This document shows positions 5,225 through 6,738 of a DNA stretch of 6,738 nt, piece by piece. The stretch comes from Acidobacteriota bacterium (GTDB lineage: Bacteria; Acidobacteriota; Blastocatellia; Pyrinomonadales; Pyrinomonadaceae): assembly GCA_019247865.1 (NCBI GenBank), contig JAFBAJ010000177.1, forward strand, positions 1-6,738, written 5' to 3'. Below the pieces are notes generated by a model that did not search any database, was not told the DNA's origin, and saw only the letters and a list, made by a program, of their open reading frames with translations. The first letter of the stretch is position 1, and every line of letters starts with the position of its first letter. Made by a program: the position numbers and the translations under genes.

Positions 5225-6040
5225 TTAGCCTAACTCTGCGGCGATCAGCGCATGAACGCGTGCGATGAGGTGCTGGACATCTTCGTCCGTGCTGAGCCCT
5301 GCGGTCGGGATCGGTTCCAGCAGGATCATCTCGATTGTGCCGGGACGGGCGGTGCCTGTGCCCTTGCCCATCAGGACATCCGTGTTCCTGATCGCCACCG
5401 GCACGACGGGCACGCCCGCCTCAATCGCCATGTAGAACGCGCCTTTCTTGAAGGGCAGCAGCTCGCCCGGCCGCGCGCGCGTGCCTTCGGCGAAGACCGC
5501 GAACGAGACGCCCCCGTGAATCCTTTCGGTCGCCGCCTGCACGGTCGCAATCGCACGCTCCTTGTTCGAGCGGTCAATCGCCATCACGTTCACATACGTC
5601 ATCCCGTAGCCGAGAATCGGCACCTTCAACAGCTCCTTCTTCGCCAGCAGGCCGATCCTGCGCCCCACGTAGCAGAAGATGGTCGCAGTATCCAGATACG
5701 ACCTGTGGTTTGAGATGAAGACGTAGGTCTGCTCCGCCCTGAGGTGCTCAAGCCCGCGCACAGAGATCTTCATCCCGCTCAGCCGTAGCCACATCCGCCC
5801 GCCCCAATCGGCCCAGGGGTAGACCCATTCGCGCCTGCGCGCGAGCCACGCGATGGAGATCGCCGGAGGCCCGAAGATGAGCAGCAGGATAGCCGCCACG
5901 AACAGCGACCAGAAGTAGAAGAGGCGCGCTCTGAGACCTGTGGGCGGGCGTGTGTTAGACTGCGCCTCAAGCGGGGCGGCCGCCTCGTTCCCTGTCATCA
6001 AATCTGGCGAAGGGTTTTCAGGATGTCTCGTCATAAACAT
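5225..6040 (-). CDS. plsC: 1-acyl-sn-glycerol-3-phosphate acyltransferase family protein
   Basis: 271 residues from the ATG at 6040. PlsC-type enzymes move an acyl chain to lysophosphatidic acid to make phosphatidic acid, at the inner face of the cytoplasmic membrane. The family motifs are present in order: NHRSYLD (111-117, the catalytic HX4D with His112 and Asp117), VMAIDR (152-157), FAEGTR (183-188, substrate phosphate binding) followed by FKKGAF (197-202), and VPVVPVAIRN (210-219). A hydrophobic membrane segment lies at about 41-66. The N-terminal 30 residues are low in complexity and probably disordered, so the true start could also be 6034 or 5998; none has a strong ribosome-binding site. 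The 5' end overlaps or closely faces the divergent M14 peptidase gene. Close relatives that acylate lyso-ornithine lipids or other acceptors share these motifs, so the exact acceptor is uncertain. Confidence 0.9.
   Translation of the reverse strand: MFMTRHPENPSPDLMTGNEAAAPLEAQSNTRPPTGLRARLFYFWSLFVAAILLLIFGPPAISIAWLARRREWVYPWADWGGRMWLRLSGMKISVRGLEHLRAEQTYVFISNHRSYLDTATIFCYVGRRIGLLAKKELLKVPILGYGMTYVNVMAIDRSNKERAIATVQAATERIHGGVSFAVFAEGTRARPGELLPFKKGAFYMAIEAGVPVVPVAIRNTDVLMGKGTGTARPGTIEMILLEPIPTAGLSTDEDVQHLIARVHALIAAELG
5953..5961 (+). promoter_or_regulatory. Possible extended -10 promoter of the M14 peptidase gene
   Basis: TGTTAGACT matches TGn plus four of six bases of TATAAT. It resembles the element found before the activator gene. 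The start would be near 5968, about 55 nt before the ATG at 6023. It lies inside the plsC coding region, which any promoter for this gene must do. The match is weak. Confidence 0.25.
6010..6014 (+). promoter_or_regulatory. Ribosome-binding site of the M14 peptidase gene
   Basis: AAGGG lies 8 nt upstream of the ATG at 6023 and supports that start. Confidence 0.6.
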
Positions 6041-6738
6041 GCGTCCGTCGTCTCGGTCGTCGCACTCCTCATCTGTTCAGCACTGCTGTCATCAGTTCCC
6101 GCGCGCGCGCAGGGAAGAAGGAAGACCGCGTCTCCGGCCGTTTCCGGCATCGTCCCGAGCCCGACCAACGCGCTCGGTTTTGCGCCGGGCACAGAGCGCA
6201 GGGTGGCCGACTGGCGACAGATCTCGAACTACTTCGCGCGGCTCGATCAGGCGAGCCCGCGCGTGCTGGTCGAGACACTCGGCCAGACCACTTTGCGGCG
6301 TCCGCTCATCGCGGCCTACATCAGCGCGCCTGAGAATATACGCCAGCTTAACAGATTCAAAGAGATTCAGCGCAAGCTCGCAGACCCGCGCACGGTCAGC
6401 GACGAGCAGGAGCGCGAGCGTCTGGTTCGTGAAGGCAAAGCTGTGGTCGCCATCACCTGCTCGATCCATTCGACCGAGCTCGTCGCCTCACAGATGTCGA
6501 TGCAGCTCGCTTACGAACTGGCGACGGCCGAGGACGAGGCGACGCGCGAGATATTGAGCAACACGATTCTGCTCCTGATTCCTTCGGTCAACCCGGACGG
6601 CTCGGACATCGTGGCCGAGTGGTATCGCCGGACGCTCGGCACGCCATATGAAGGCACGAACCCGCCGGAGCTCTATCATCATTACGCAGGGCATGATAAC
6701 AACCGCGACTGGTTCATGCTCAACCTGCGCGAGACGCG
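6023..6738 (+). CDS. Secreted M14-family zinc carboxypeptidase, 3' end cut by window
   Basis: The first 238 residues are visible, with no stop before the window edge. Residues 1-29 are a Sec signal peptide (SVVALLICSALLSSVPARA, likely cleavage before Gln30), so the enzyme should act in the periplasm or outside the cell. The M14 zinc-binding HxxE motif is His149-Ser-Thr-Glu152, within AITCSIHSTELVASQMSM. SVNPDGSDIV (188-197) carries the NPDG seen in this family, and YHHYAGHDNNRDWFML (218-233) is another hallmark. The third zinc ligand (a later His) and the catalytic Glu expected near the C-terminus are outside the window, so completeness of the active site cannot be judged. M14 enzymes of this type remove C-terminal residues from peptides. 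The start is set by the signal peptide and the AAGGG site. It diverges from plsC with overlapping 5' ends. Confidence 0.92.
   Translation, partial: MSRHKHASVVSVVALLICSALLSSVPARAQGRRKTASPAVSGIVPSPTNALGFAPGTERRVADWRQISNYFARLDQASPRVLVETLGQTTLRRPLIAAYISAPENIRQLNRFKEIQRKLADPRTVSDEQERERLVREGKAVVAITCSIHSTELVASQMSMQLAYELATAEDEATREILSNTILLLIPSVNPDGSDIVAEWYRRTLGTPYEGTNPPELYHHYAGHDNNRDWFMLNLRET

Overview
The window looks like chromosomal DNA from a GC-rich Gram-negative-type bacterium, most plausibly an acidobacterium (Blastocatellia-like). That placement is an inference. It rests on the style of the M14 peptidase and the LolA-like secreted protein, on Sec signal peptides ending in AxA-type sites, and on a large TPR-GAF sigma-54 activator. 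No rRNA, tRNA, CRISPR array or transposase gene is visible.

Left part (1-3948), all on the minus strand and read from right to left. A 1015-residue sigma-54 activator (TPR array, GAF-like region, AAA+ core with intact GAFTGA, Fis-type HTH) is followed by a 337-bp gap. The gap holds a 22-bp dyad (783-804) and a close match to a sigma-54 -24/-12 promoter (576-591). Next comes a 75-residue secreted peptide precursor (258-485) carrying three exact GPQETPG heptads and one decayed copy. An unrecognised reading frame starts on the very next base after its stop and runs off the left edge. The layout suggests that the activator drives the peptide operon. Because TPR arrays bind secreted peptides in the Gram-positive RRNPP regulators, the peptide may feed back on the activator. 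This is the most interesting candidate system in the window; the peptide-TPR link is a hypothesis only.

Middle part (3871-4266) is a 396-bp divergent intergenic region. It holds an extended -10 promoter for the activator, a 185-bp element built of nested inverted repeats with a CGCAGAGA-type core, a second dyad (4145-4176), and a perfect extended -10 promoter for the plus-strand gene. That gene (4267-5136) encodes a secreted protein resembling LolA-like / outer-membrane lipoprotein-sorting proteins. It converges on a PlsC-type acyltransferase (5225-6040, minus), and between them lies a perfect 27-bp inverted repeat with a CGCAAAGA-type core that probably forms a hairpin in both transcripts.

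Right part: a secreted M14 zinc carboxypeptidase (6023 to the right edge, plus) diverges from plsC, and the two annotated starts overlap by up to 18 bp. The right half looks like housekeeping and envelope functions. The left operon is the accessory-looking part.
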